The position numbers were made by a program, and so were the translations under genes. A DNA stretch of 64,000 nucleotides from Timema cristinae (lineage: Eukaryota; Arthropoda; Insecta; Phasmatodea; Timematidae): the NCBI GenBank assembly GCA_039000515.1, contig JBCFYV010000223.1, positions 1 through 64,000 on the forward strand, given 5' to 3'. Positions 12,951 to 23,252 of this stretch are shown one piece after another; the stretch's first letter is position 1, and each line of letters begins with the position of its first letter. The notes below the pieces were generated by a model. That model was not told the DNA's origin, did no database searches, and saw only the letters and a list, made by a program, of their open reading frames with translations.

Positions 12951-13360
12951 TTGTGCGATACAGATCTGTATGTTAAAACTTCCTTCTGAATACTGAAGTA
13001 AAGTATTTGTCCTGATGTCTACTGTGGGATGTAAAATATGTGATGAAACACCATATCGGAAATATTGGGCAAAACCTTTCCCTCACACATAGAAATTCTC
13101 GTGAGCTGATATAACAGGCGGTTCAGAAAGTGACGTCTAATAAACTCAACTAAATGGTGAACTGTAGGCTCTCCTGTATGTTTTGTGAGCACGAAGCTGA
13201 TAGACTGAACTGCTGGAACAATTTCCGCTCGCTGGTCGAGTAGAGGTGGGAGTTTTCTGTTACTCAGGTAATGTAATTAATACATAGGTAAGATATAGCT
13301 ATTCTCACTCCACGCGAGGACAGCGGCATTCCTACATTGATTCAGTTAAACACTGGAGGT

Positions 13361-13630
13361 GAGCTGGTGGTCTAGGGGGATAAGGTGTCAGACTTCTATG
13401 CTGGCAGCCGGGGGTTCCATTCTCGGTCCCGGCAAAGATTTATCTGATTGCCAAAATTCCTTAACCACTGACAAGAATCTTGTGAATGTGGGGAATGCCT
13501 GGTCGCCACGTGTTGGATTCCAACGTTAAACTGTAGGTCTTCATTTCATTCACAATACCTACCATTACACATTAGCGTAAGTGGCGTATAACCGAAAGGG
13601 TGTAAGACGCTGGTGCTATAAATAATTATA
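13361..13630 (+). mobile_element. SINE copy, body B, full length (reference copy)
   Basis: This is the clearest copy in the window. The head starts GAGCTGGTGGTCTAGG, with an A-box TGGTCTAGGGG at 13,368-13,378 and a B-box GGTTCCATTCT at 13,413-13,423 inside a T-arm-like stem with complementary CCGG ends. Body B follows, and then the tail ATTAGCGTAAGTGGCGTATA. The tail contains GCGT (13,584-13,587), CCGAAAGG and ACGC (13,607-13,610), forming a two-tier stem-loop, and ends GGTGCTATAAATAATTATA. Such elements are transcribed by RNA polymerase III and mobilised by a LINE (known for tRNA-derived SINEs). It sits about 70 bp upstream of the DNA transposon. Confidence 0.88.
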
Positions 13631-13702
13631 GTTTAAATACTGTATGATATACGGAACTGTTGTTTTCAATGTATGTCCACTGTTTTAAGATTGTTATACG
13701 TA

Positions 13703-13745
13703 GAGGAAAGTCGCATTTTGGGGTGAGTTCATAATTTGGGGAGGT
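13703..13745 (+). repeat. left terminal inverted repeat of the pogo-like element
   Basis: GAGGAAAGTCGC, then TTTTGGGG, then AATTTGGGGAGG. The right end read on the other strand gives GAGGAAAGTCGC, then AATTTGGGGAGC, so the left end appears to carry an extra partial GGGG block or a local duplication. TA precedes it directly. Confidence 0.85.
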
Positions 13746-14111
13746 ACCATATGTGAGTAAGTATGTGCTGCTACCTATCGACGAACATGGAAATTGAAGG
13801 AAAGGAGTTCCTCATTGTTTGGCTGATAAACTAGCGCAAGTAGCTCACGAGTATTAGTATTGGAGCCAGTCGGGTTCTAACATCTTTGTATTTGTGTCTG
13901 AAAGTTTTTGCTAAGCTCGAATAAATTCACGAATTACAGAGTTAAAGGTTATTTATATTTATATATTTGCTAATTTTGTTATAATTGGTTATTAAAGTGG
14001 TTTCTTTAGAGGTTACATTTATTAAAATTCGTAAATATTTGACACATATTTTAGAATGTAAAGATATCATTTTATGGAGCCTATTATGGGGAGTCTTAGG
14101 TTTCTTATCTT

Positions 14112-14132
14112 GGGGTCCCAAATTAAGGAACC
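14112..14132 (+). repeat. left inner inverted repeat of the pogo-like element
   Basis: GGGGTCCCAAATTAAGGAACC is the inverted counterpart, with small indels, of GGTTCCTAATTTGGGG at 16,351-16,366. It shares the AATTTGGGG core with the terminal repeats, so it may be a subterminal transposase-binding site (inference). Confidence 0.6.
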
Positions 14133-14449
14133 AAAACGTTCTTATCACTTGAATTAAATATTATTTTTATTTATTATCTAATATTTGCTAAAACATATTC
14201 GAATATTTAAAAATAAAATATATATACGGTAAACCATTTTAAGTTATGGTAGTTTTATATTGTCTCTTTATAGTAATATAAAACTAATGATTTATTTGTT
14301 ATCTCTCATAAAGATTAATGTCAAGTTATACTCATGTAGATATCATTAGCCAATTTTATAAATTATTGAGTACTTTTCTTTGAAGACCAAAAACGTCCCT
14401 AAATAATAAACCTTTTTAAACTATTATCAAAAATAAATAATTTACAGTA

Positions 14450-16300
14450 TGGCTCCGATGATAAAATGGGATCCAGACCAAATGAAGGCGGGCGTGTGCG
14501 GCCAGGGCACAATAAGGACATGGGAAGTCTTAAAGCATCCGTTTGCTCTTTCATGTTCCTAAAAACTACCTAGAACGTACGTTATAGGATTTAGATAATG
14601 TCTCTAGTGACGTGGTTTTCAACCCAAAATAGGAGGAAGCCAACCACTACATTTGAATTAGAAAAAGATATCGCAGATCTACTGCCTTATTATGGGAAAA
14701 CAGATTCTTCGGACCCTTTCTACAAGGGATGTTCGTCGCATGGCATAATCAGATTGCTGTTAAAAAAACGGGAATTGCGAACCCTTATCCAAAAAGATTG
14801 AGCAGGCCGGGGAAAAAATGGATGATGAATTTTTAAGAGAAAATTTAACGCTTGCTGTGCGCACTCCATCCAAGGTCTTCAATGGGCCCCGATGGCGCAA
14901 GAGTTTCACTCCAGAGGCTGTTTTCAAGTTTTATGATATTTTTGAAACCTACAATGGCAGTATCAGTTAATTTATCTAGGTTGATGCAACTTGTGCCGAA
15001 ACCGGATTCAATTGTACAACTATTTTATATATATATAATAGTATATATTTTTATAGCACACAAAAATTGTGGGTCTAAGGGAAGAAGAGCGGGACAATTG
15101 AGACTTCCAAGCGATGAAACGAGGGGCTCTTATAACTGTTGTCACTTGTATGAGACCTGTGGCCACTTTGGTCCCTCCATTTAATTATATTCCCGAAAGA
15201 ACTTGAAGATGGAACTCATGAATGGGACTCCCCTGGTCTATTTCTTCTTGCTTCGTGGCTGGATACAACGGACATATTTACAGAATGGGATTTCGTCAAC
15301 TTTATTTCCAGCGTGGCTGTACTGCGGAGGTTCCTGAATTCTGTATTAGTTGGCACTTTTAACACCGAGAAAATATTAGATTGTTGATCAACATGGGGCT
15401 GTGAGATCATGTGGCCATTGTGTGATTGCCCTCCCCATAGCACTCACAAAATGCAGCCATCTCGATGTCTCATTATGGGGCTTTTAAGGAGTACTACGCA
15501 GGAAGTTGAGCAGTGGATTCGGAAATCTGGTCGAATGGTCACTGTCTACCAAATAGGGGGAAATTTTTGGTAAAGCGTACATGAGGGGCAGCAACAGCTG
15601 AAGAGGTGATTAGTGGTTTCGCAAAACTGGATTGATTCCTTGTTAATAGGAACAAACCTTACGACCTCATGATTTTGCTGTTCTTGAAGAGCCTGAAGAG
15701 AACAATGCTGATGAGCCCACACAGCTCGATGACTGCAGGAGCCTCACAGGGACATCCATGATCCTGATCCTGTTCCTGTAACACAGCCACCTCAGATAAG
15801 GCTTATCCGGGCGTCTACACATCAAAATCAATTCCCACTATAGAAAAAATTCAGCCCACTACAAGAAAGTCACGAACTGGATCCGCCAGCTATCACCGGA
15901 TACCTTATAACGACAGCTACAGAGTCTCAGAAAAAGGGGTCTTCACCAAAAGAGAACCGGTAATATACCGACTATCCAAGGAAACGCTCTGAATTTGAAA
16001 AACACAGTTTACGTCGTAAGAAAAGGGCTGCAAAACTTTTCGGGAATATTCAACAGAATCTGAGGATACTATTTCACTAGTTGATTCTGATGACGATCTT
16101 GACTTTGAAAGTGAAAAGTGAATTGATTGCTGAGTGTATTATTTGTTGCAGGATTATTTTTGATGACCCATGACGGTGGAATTGGGTTCGATGTGTGGTA
16201 TGCATCAAATGGGACACACACAGATTGTGTTGATCATTTAATAAACAATTTGTGTGTGGTTTGTGCCTTCAAAAAAGAACCAAAAATAGTATTCTTCTAA
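14450..16300 (+). pseudogene. pogo/Tigger/Jerky-type transposase with C-terminal PHD-like finger, frameshifted
   Basis: The product would bind the element ends and catalyse cut-and-paste transposition in the nucleus. Fragments in all three plus-strand frames line up in family order. A psq helix-turn-helix begins IKWDPDQMK (14,457) and includes FHVPKNYLER (about 14,550). A CENP-B-type second DNA-binding segment covers FELEKDIADLL to KKWMDEFL (14,650-14,835). The DDE domain shows TPEAVFKFYDIF (about 14,910), AETGF near 14,998, ITVVTCMRPVATLVPP (15,135-15,182), PPHSTHKMQP (about 15,432-15,462) and TQEVEQWI (about 15,497). YQIGG and KAYMRG then AKTGLIP lie at 15,549-15,640. An acidic linker LVDSDDDLDFES (about 16,078-16,113) precedes a C4HC3 finger. 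The stop TAA is at 16,298-16,300, overlapping AATAAA. The start ATG at 14,450 is the best fit to the helix-turn-helix. At least six frame changes and several stops make it non-functional as read. Confidence 0.88.
16135..16264 (+). other. PHD-like C4HC3 zinc finger at the transposase C-terminus
   Basis: Cysteine pair CIIC at 16,135-16,146, CVVC at 16,192-16,203, HRLC at 16,219-16,230 and a final CVVC at 16,253-16,264, with a Trp (IKW, 16,204-16,212) just before the His. This is the C-x2-C, C-x2-C, H-x2-C, C-x2-C order of PHD fingers. One frame change is needed between the first and second pairs and another before the last pair. The finger type is known from eukaryotic chromatin readers; a role in target choice here is inference. 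Confidence 0.7.
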
Positions 16301-16348
16301 ATAAATATTTTTTTGAGTAAGGATATTAGAAATCCAAATTTGTAGACT

Positions 16349-16368
16349 AGGGTTCCTAATTTGGGGCG
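16349..16368 (-). repeat. right inner inverted repeat of the pogo-like element
   Basis: GGTTCCTAATTTGGGGCGGC region, inverted relative to 14,112-14,132. Located just after the transposase stop and about 210 bp inside the right end. Confidence 0.6.
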
Positions 16369-16551
16369 GCGAGTTTTTAAAAAATTATTTAATCCTTTAA
16401 AATTTGGCTCATAAGTGATATTTCTTTTGCACTAAAAGGTGAGGGGCAATAAACAACTAATTATGTCTCAAAATATTCATTGTAGTATCATATGTTTTTT
16501 TTAACAAACAAAAAATAAAAATCAAATTTTTTTTTGTTTTTTTTTATAACA

Positions 16552-16581
16552 AATGCTCCCCAAATTAGGCGACTTTCCTCA
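16552..16581 (-). repeat. right terminal inverted repeat of the pogo-like element
   Basis: GCTCCCCAAATTAGGCGACT then TTCCTCA, followed by TA at 16,582-16,583. It is the reverse complement of the left end, with one base of slippage at the tip. Confidence 0.85.
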
Positions 16582-16864
16582 TAAAATGTTTTATAAATGT
16601 CCGTGTCCGTTATATAGAGTTTCATTAGTGGGAAGATTGTTTCATCGTAAGAGACAAGTTATTTGGTGGAAATGTATATGTGTCGATATATAATGAAGAA
16701 TCGTCTATTCAAGTGTTCGTTAAAATTACTATTTCCCTGTTTTAACAATTTATATAATACATAGAATTATTTTAGAGCTTTAATTATAAGCGTTCATTAC
16801 AAGTTTTATATAAAAGATTCAAATTAAATTTAGAGTTTGGTATTTTTTTTTTTTTTAGTTTTTG
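16582..16864. other. AT-rich intergenic DNA
   Basis: No recognisable feature between the transposon and the next SINE. Confidence 0.5.
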
Positions 16865-17185
16865 TTACACCACATCATACTACCTGTTAGGTTGTACGCA
16901 TACGTACTAATAACGCTAATGAGTTAAGGATGTGGAAAGTTTAATTTAGAGGAAGGTATCATATTTGCCTGGAGAAGAGTGAGAGAGAGGAGTGAAGTGA
17001 TGTGAGTGAAAAACAATGTAGTAAAACCACCCTCAGTACACACAACCGAGATTCGATCCGGATCTTCTGTCATCGGCAGTTTAGTAATATCTTTTGGGGT
17101 GGGGGGGGGGCGAGATTGGGGGGGGGGGGGGGGACGCCTTAGGGCCAATTCAGCCATTGAAGTGAGGTTCGCGCAATAACGACAT
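16865..17185 (-). mobile_element. SINE copy, body A, minus strand, with a G tract
   Basis: The tail lies at 16,873-16,925 (ACTACCTGTTAGGTTGTACG, then AATAACGCTAATGAG). Body A follows (GGAGAAGAGTGAGAG, AAAACCACCCTCAG), then a reversed B-box ATTCGATCC near 17,051 and a reversed head at 17,060-17,160. The head is interrupted by long G runs at 17,098-17,134. The 114-codon minus-strand frame at 16,924-17,268 reads through this repeat and is not considered a gene. Confidence 0.75.
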
Positions 17186-17399
17186 CCTTTATAATGGAAC
17201 TTTTTAACTCCAGGGCTGTTAGGTACGAGATTAAGATATTTCACTGTAGCAGTATTATCGGACCCCAAAATACAACTTTGATAGAGGAAAACTACTCATT
17301 TAAATGCAAAATATACTATATATATAAAATTAAATTGATTTGTTTTAAGTGTATATTCAGCATGTATATTAATTATATAATTATTGTAAAGGGATAAAT

Positions 17400-17520
17400 A
17401 GGTAAATATGGATTCAAATGAAGGTGAGAGTACGAAAATCTTTATTAAAAATTCTTTCAGTACACCCGACTGGGAATTCGAGCCCTGGACTTCCGTGGGC
17501 CAGCTCAACCAGACAAATTA
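17400..17520 (-). mobile_element. SINE head fragment, minus strand
   Basis: GGGAATTCGAGCCC (17,471-17,484) is a reversed B-box-like sequence in a tRNA-like arrangement with CGTGGGCCAGCTCAACCAG, preceded by TTCAGTACACCC resembling the start of body A. The tail is not seen. Confidence 0.5.
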
Positions 17521-20500
17521 TATTGACATTTAGATTATGTGTTCACAGACGTGGTCTATTTTTAACTCTGCATAAATAAAGTAATTTGTTTAAGTCCTAA
17601 ATGTTTTTGTAAACAGAACATTAAAATAATTTACTAAAAACTACCAATAAAGGCCCTTAAAAAAAAAGAACACTATAATTTGCGTCAGCTGTACCAAAAT
17701 GAAAATAAATTTCTAAATCTTCTCAAAATAGTTCAAAACTTCATCTCACTAAAACCTAATAATAAAATGTAATCTTACGGTCGTGGTAGCTATAATCTTT
17801 GTGTTATTTCCCAGTGATACAGTCCTATTAACATGAAAAGTACATTGAACCATCAATAATTGTAGGGGTCTATATCTTAACATTCTTAAAACTCGCTATT
17901 TTTGTGTATCAAATCCGAGACTCCATTTATAGGCCAATTGGACAAACCTCTTAATAATGCATAAAAAATTGTTTATCATGATTAAAATCATAAGAACTTT
18001 GTAAAAATTATATTTCTCCATAAAATAAGGTGTTCATTAATATAAGTTTTGTGGTGGGTATTTCTTATCTGCTCAACTTGTATGTTGAAGGATAAAACAG
18101 ATTAAGAGTTATTAAAATATTAAAGTATTTTATTTTCGTGATACTTGAATATTTCATGCTGCACTAGATTAAAACTCTTACCTGGTTATCTATGAGTTAC
18201 TATTAAAATTATTATTATGTTTTATAGGGTTTTTGAAATGGTCTACTTGCGCACCGCACGCCTTTACCTCAAAATTTAGGGATTTACTTTAATCCTTGTA
18301 GATGTGTGAAACAAAATAATACCATATTATTGTGAAGCTAATCGAAAAAAAATCACATTCTATCAAAGACATAATGAATTATATCACTGATATCTAAATA
18401 TATTGAGAAAAGTGGATAATCTTGGCCACCCAAAGGCATTAACAATCGAGTTCAATTTCCTACAAATCATAATTATAATGTTCGTATATCTCGGAAAATA
18501 TTGGTTTAGAATATATATTTCAATAAAAGTTTTTAATTTTTAATTATTAAGGCCCTATACTTCTTGATATTTTATTTCGTCTATCAAATGGTTGCGGAGA
18601 TCATGAACAAACTAGGATATTTCCGACTTAGTAAAGTATACCCCTCAATGGGATTTTCATGTGATAAAAGATAATTTAGTTTGTTTGACATGTCAAACTT
18701 TAACAAGATACTAAAAATTTAATCAAAGATAGCTAGAGCTGTTTAGAGAGAAAATCAAAGTTTTTTCTTTACGCTAGGGAACCTTATAAAAAACCTAGAT
18801 CTCAAGTTTTAACCGTATATCGTTTTAAAACGGTTTCGGTTTTCTAACCTAGTTACAGAGAGACAGCTCACAAATTAATTTTTATTCCATGTTTCAGGGT
18901 TCGTTTTTAAAGGTCAACATTAATCAATATCTCGAGTTTGATTTTTTTTCAATGATCACAATATTCTCTCTCCAAGGGTCGAGAGAGAAAAGTATAAAAA
19001 ATATCTTTGACTGTGTATATTAAAGTCTGATAGCTCAGTATTGAGTAGATGGGGGGAACCGCTAAATAAACTGTATAAAGATAGGAGGTTCACGTAAAAT
19101 TACAATTGTTGCAAATATCAAATTAGCTTTCAGAATTTATATTATTAAATTAGTACTTGTATTCATTTATTATATTAAAATGATGCAATTATTTCTAAGT
19201 AGTTTTTTTCATTTTAGGATATTTAACATGTGTTGCTTCTAAAAAACACATAATCATTAGTAGTTAATTTACAAAACAAGAGGTTTTACAAGAGAACTCC
19301 ACATGATTCTATCTACCTTGGTGCAGAAAATCTTACTTATTAGATTGCCAAAAAAACAATTTTCTTAGGAAAATTAGCTATAATTTACCTTCAAAAGGAT
19401 AATGGAAATTGTTTTGTTACCAGCTAAATGTCAATCTGTGGTCAAGAATCTGGTGTTGTATTAATTTAAAAAATAGCTTGTATAAAAATTGCCGTGTAGA
19501 TTTCAATACTTGTTATTATTAAATAAATCGCTAATTTCCAAGTACATGAAAAAACCTCCATAATTCAGGAGTGTTGGAAAGTTGTGGTTTGATATTCCAA
19601 ATACTAATATTCCCTGTAAGTTTCTAAGACTTATAAGACACGTCATGCATTTGACATTTTTTTTTCTTCTCTGTCTGTTTGAATTGAATGCGTTTTGACA
19701 TGTCTAGTTTATCCCACGTGGCTAAAGTGTGTTAGCCTGGTCACCCACTAATATAGGAGTTTGTTTGATTTTGATAGTGGTAGCAAATATATTTTCTATT
19801 TAGACAAGGTTTTGTCGAGCGTACGATAACTAAATAAAGTTAATTTGGAGAACGTTAACATTCTTGTGCCTTTTTTTTTAAATGAGAATAATGGAGCAAA
19901 ATTGAAACAACAAAAACATATTGAGGTTTTACATTACCTAAAAAGGCCCTTTTGATTCTTTGATACTGTTACTTTTTCTCTTATAGGTTTGGGAAACAAA
20001 AATTTTTTATTTTACTATATAAATTTAAATTCTTGACTTGTTTTCACAAATACGAAATTTACTTTTAAAGGACAAGGTTTGGGAAGGCTTCATCCAATAC
20101 TCCTACGAAGGTTTAGATTTAACCCAACTTGATTACACGGCTTGCGTGATGTTTACTATTAGTGGCACTTAACTCATTATTGTTCCAAACTAAATTTGGC
20201 ACGTCTCTTAAAAACTCATTTCATTATACTTTTGGTCTAAAAATTGTCATTTATCTGAACAGCCACAAGGAAATTTCGCAAAACAACATAATATTATAAA
20301 AGCATAGTTCCACATATCCAAACATTGAACGTAACTATCTCTTATTATTTTGTGGGAAGAGCTTAGTGCATTAATAAACTATATTTGCAATTATAGAGCT
20401 TCAAGGTTCTGGTACTGACTATACAGCCTTGGGGGTCCTATAAAAAAAAACCCCGGGTGGTTGTTTTTAAACCCTGTCAATTATACTTAAAATTATTTAT

Positions 20501-20620
20501 TTTTGTAAAATCTATAAAGTTCTCTCGTTTATAGCTGATAAATTTTTTTTTTAATTGACGATCTACCTCTATACTACGTTCTGACAATCTATTTATTTTC
20601 CTCTAAAGAGTAGGTATGGA
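17521..20620. other. AT-rich intergenic DNA
   Basis: About 3.1 kb of AT-rich sequence without SINE tails, tandem arrays or coding fragments that I can recognise on either strand. Confidence 0.55.
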
Positions 20621-20954
20621 AGGGATAAATAATAAAAAAATAACTTATATTTACGTGGGAGATTGAGGGATAAACCATTAAGGAAAAGGGCCTATCAGTA
20701 GATCATCCGGGGTTCGAAAACGCTAACTTATTAACCATTGGGCAAAACACAAATAAACAGAGGTTACGCCATTATCCCCGCGGTCCCTAGCTCACCGTTG
20801 TGGGTGACCAATACAATAGAAATATAACTGTATTGCAAGTAAATTCTTTTTAATTAGTTTTCTACCTGTAGCAATCATAAAAAGTCTCATTTTGTAATGT
20901 GGATACATAAAATTAAACTTATAAGGCGAGGTTTAGCGCGGCTAGCTATCTCCT

Positions 20955-21040
20955 CTGTCCTCCCCCCCTTTTCTCCCCCCCTCCCCCCCCCCTTCCCCCC
21001 CCCCCCCCCCCCCCCCCCCACCCCCCCCCCCCCCCCCCGC
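20955..21040. repeat. poly-C tract
   Basis: Nearly uninterrupted C with a few T, A and G over about 85 bp. A proline-rich frame across it is a translation artefact. Run lengths are unlikely to be accurate. Confidence 0.9.
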
Positions 21041-21190
21041 GTCACCCATCTCCTGGTTTGTCCGAGCTTGAGATCATGGTTTACTCATTAACCAGGCGTG
21101 AATCTTACACGAATCGAGGTAGGCGTCATTTCTTAGCGCTATCTGCAATCAAGCCGTGGCGACTTATGGTTTGGACATTTATAGTTGACA

Positions 21191-21222
21191 TTTATATAAT
21201 ATATATATATATATATATATAA
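21191..21222. repeat. (AT)n microsatellite
   Basis: An alternating TA run of about 30 bp. Confidence 0.9.
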
Positions 21223-21379
21223 TTCATTTGGTTGAAACTGAAATGGTCTCTAACGAGGGGAGGGGGGTTGGGCAAGTGACAGAGGTTTGAATTTACGTGC
21301 TGACTCTGATTGATCATGAGGTCGGGAATTAGTTTAAAAACGATTACTGGTGAGATTTTTCACAAATTATGTTTCACAG

Positions 21380-21660
21380 TGGTTTTCTAATTCTCTCTTC
21401 AGGAAAGTTGAGGATAATTATACGGTACTCTGTTTCGTTGTCCTATTATAACTTTTTTTTTTTTAATTACCACATTCTTCTTTCGGTTCAGGGTTGTTAT
21501 ATGCATTGGAGAGGGAAGGAGAATTCTAGAGGTAATTTACTCCATTGTTGTGGAAAAAGAGAGTTGGGAAAGATTTAGAAAAAACCACTCGTAGACCAGC
21601 TGGATTCGAACCGCCGATTGCTCCCTGTCTCCAGCAAGGCTAGTATAGCTCAAGAGAGAT
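21380..21660 (-). mobile_element. SINE-like copy, minus strand, perfect B box
   Basis: GGATTCGAACC at 21,602-21,612 is the exact reverse complement of the Pol III B-box consensus. It is followed by a reversed tRNA-like remainder (CTCCCTGTCTCCAGCAAGGC, then TAGTATAGCTCAAGAG). The stretch upstream (AGAGGGAAGGAGAATT, AAAACCACTC) resembles body A reversed. The shared tail is not visible. Confidence 0.6.
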
Positions 21661-22224
21661 GCCTTAGGGACCAGTTGTCCACTGAAGCAGTTTTAACTAG
21701 CTTATAGTTGCATAAGTCCAAGATGCGATACTATAAACAGATTTTTTACTTCTCATTTATTTAGGTAAATCTGTAAGGGTTGTGTGAAGGTTCATTTTTG
21801 CAATTCAAAGGAACTTGAATCGAATATATTAGATATTATTGAAGTCGAATCGAAGTTCCGAAATAGTTTTTAGTAGTTATTTTATGAGTGGAAAACGATT
21901 ATATTGTAGTTATTTATATGTAACTTCAATGCACTAAAACTACTTGGAATTGTTTTACTGAAAAATTGTTTGTAATATTTGGTTTTAATTGATAAATTAA
22001 TTTACCATAAAAACCTTAAATTATTCATTCATTAATTAGGTGTTCTCTTCATTTAAATTATTAAATATTATGTATTAAACAGTTCAGGAGTGGGATTAAT
22101 TTGACATAAATTGAATATTTTAGATATCAATATTTTTACTGGCGAAGCTTCGTAATTGTTCAAAAGAAGGATTTTAGTTTTTTGAAGCGAACGTCACGAG
22201 AAGTTTCGACTTTTTCGTGCACTC

Positions 22225-22530
22225 CTAGTTAAATGGTACCAGTTCATTGGTAGAATGGTTTAAGGAGTACCCTCGCTATAAAATTGGGGACTATCAAATG
22301 ACGTAAAATTGAGGTTTTTAATCTACGCCGGGTTTATTACTACGCATGGTTTTTTTTTCGAAATGATTTTCCAATCCTCCTTCCAGCATACGCAGTACAC
22401 TTCTTAATGCAACCGTCACACACTCACTAATACACTAGCGTAATTAAGTATTATATGCGTATAAATCTGAAACAGAACTAAGACGCGATGCTAGATGATA
22501 AAGTTATACTAAAATTCTAAACTGCAAAAA
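22225..22530 (+). mobile_element. SINE copy, body A
   Basis: A head with an AGTTCATTGGTAGAATGG A-box-like segment (about 22,240) and an AATTGAGGTTTTTAATC region leads to body A (CATGGTTTTTTTTTCG, TCCAATCCTCCTTCCAGC) and the tail (TACACTAGCGTAATTAAG, ATGCGTATAAATCTG, AACTAAGACGCGATGCTA). Confidence 0.7.
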
Positions 22531-22534
22531 TAAC

Positions 22535-22582
22535 CGAAAGGGTAGTAAGACTGGGCGACAAATAAATAAATAAAGTTAGACG
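22535..22582 (+). mobile_element. isolated second copy of the SINE tail
   Basis: ATAACCGAAAGGGTAGTAAG then a degraded ACTGGGCGAC and AAATAAATAAATAAAG. The stem-loop core CCGAAAGGG is intact. It lies directly after another SINE tail, so it is either a very short 5'-truncated insertion or a duplication. Confidence 0.65.
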
Positions 22583-22987
22583 TTTTTAAAAACTCTAATT
22601 TAAAAACCGTTTTGTAAAATATTGGTTGGTTAATTAATTATTAAATATTCATATGATATGACTGTTAAAACGTGTTATCATTAAATTACATTTATTAGAT
22701 TTTGTTAATGTTAATTTGCTTAAAGAGATAAATTGCATTTTTTCTAGGTAGTAGTTGCTTGCATAGACGTATGGGTTAATAGCAATGTTTTATTTTTTTG
22801 GTGGTTGATAATTGATAGTGTTTAAGGTCTGAATGTCTTGTATTTAAGATTAAACTAATAGATGGAAATTTAAATAATTATAGCAAAACACACAGATTAA
22901 AGGTCACTTGGCTTTATAATGTGTTAGCAGCTATATATAATATATATTCAATGTTACTGTGAGTGTTTTTAGAATATATTGACCCAC
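22583..22987. other. AT-rich intergenic DNA
   Basis: No recognisable feature. Confidence 0.5.
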
Positions 22988-22989
22988 AT

Positions 22990-23252
22990 CGGTGCGTAGT
23001 TGGCCAACATGTAGAGTGTTGAGGCTAGACTGCAGAGAGGATGGGGTGATCAACGTTCCGAAAATCTCGTTCGGGTTGAATATGGGGGTGGTTTTCCTGC
23101 AATGGTTTCCACCTCTCCTCCACTTTACAAATGCGTGTTCACTTCCTATAAATTTAGCCTTCCCAATTCCTTATCCTTTTAGCGTAATTAGTTACTAATG
23201 CATTAGTTCGGAATGGGTTAGGTAAGGAGATGTGCTAAATAAATAAATAACT
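22990..23252 (+). mobile_element. SINE copy, body A, near full length
   Basis: A head with AGTTGGCCAACATGTAGAGT and a degenerate B box (ACGTTCCGAAAATC) leads to body A (GGGGGTGGTTTTCCTGCAAT, CCACCTCTCCTCC, ACTTCCTATAAATTTAGCC) and the tail (TTTAGCGTAATTAGTTACTA). It ends GTGCTAAATAAATAAATAA. This is the best-preserved body A in the window. The 68-codon frame at 22,992-23,198 is a translation of the repeat. Confidence 0.85.

Larger units (their letters stand above)
13703..16581 (+). mobile_element. pogo/Tigger-like (Tc1-mariner superfamily) DNA transposon, decayed
   Basis: About 2.9 kb, bounded by inverted repeats: GAGGAAAGTCGC at the left end (13,703-13,714) and GCGACTTTCCTC at the right (16,569-16,580). 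A TA dinucleotide lies just outside at 13,701-13,702 and 16,582-16,583, consistent with the TA target duplication of this superfamily. Inside is a plus-strand transposase pseudogene with a psq helix-turn-helix, a DDE domain and a C-terminal C4HC3 finger. A second inverted pair around CAAATTA/TAATTTG lies at 14,112-14,132 and 16,349-16,368. The copy carries many frameshifts and stops, so it is inactive as read, although some breaks may be sequencing errors. Confidence 0.88.

Noticed and set aside
16924..17268. 114-codon minus-strand frame
   Set aside because: It reads through a minus-strand SINE and its G tract; the Pro-rich centre comes from the G run.
20897..21091. Proline-rich 64-codon frame
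   Set aside because: It is created by the poly-C tract.
21602..21612. Intact tRNA gene on the minus strand
   Set aside because: The B box is perfect, but no closed acceptor stem or anticodon arm could be formed around it; a SINE head fits better.
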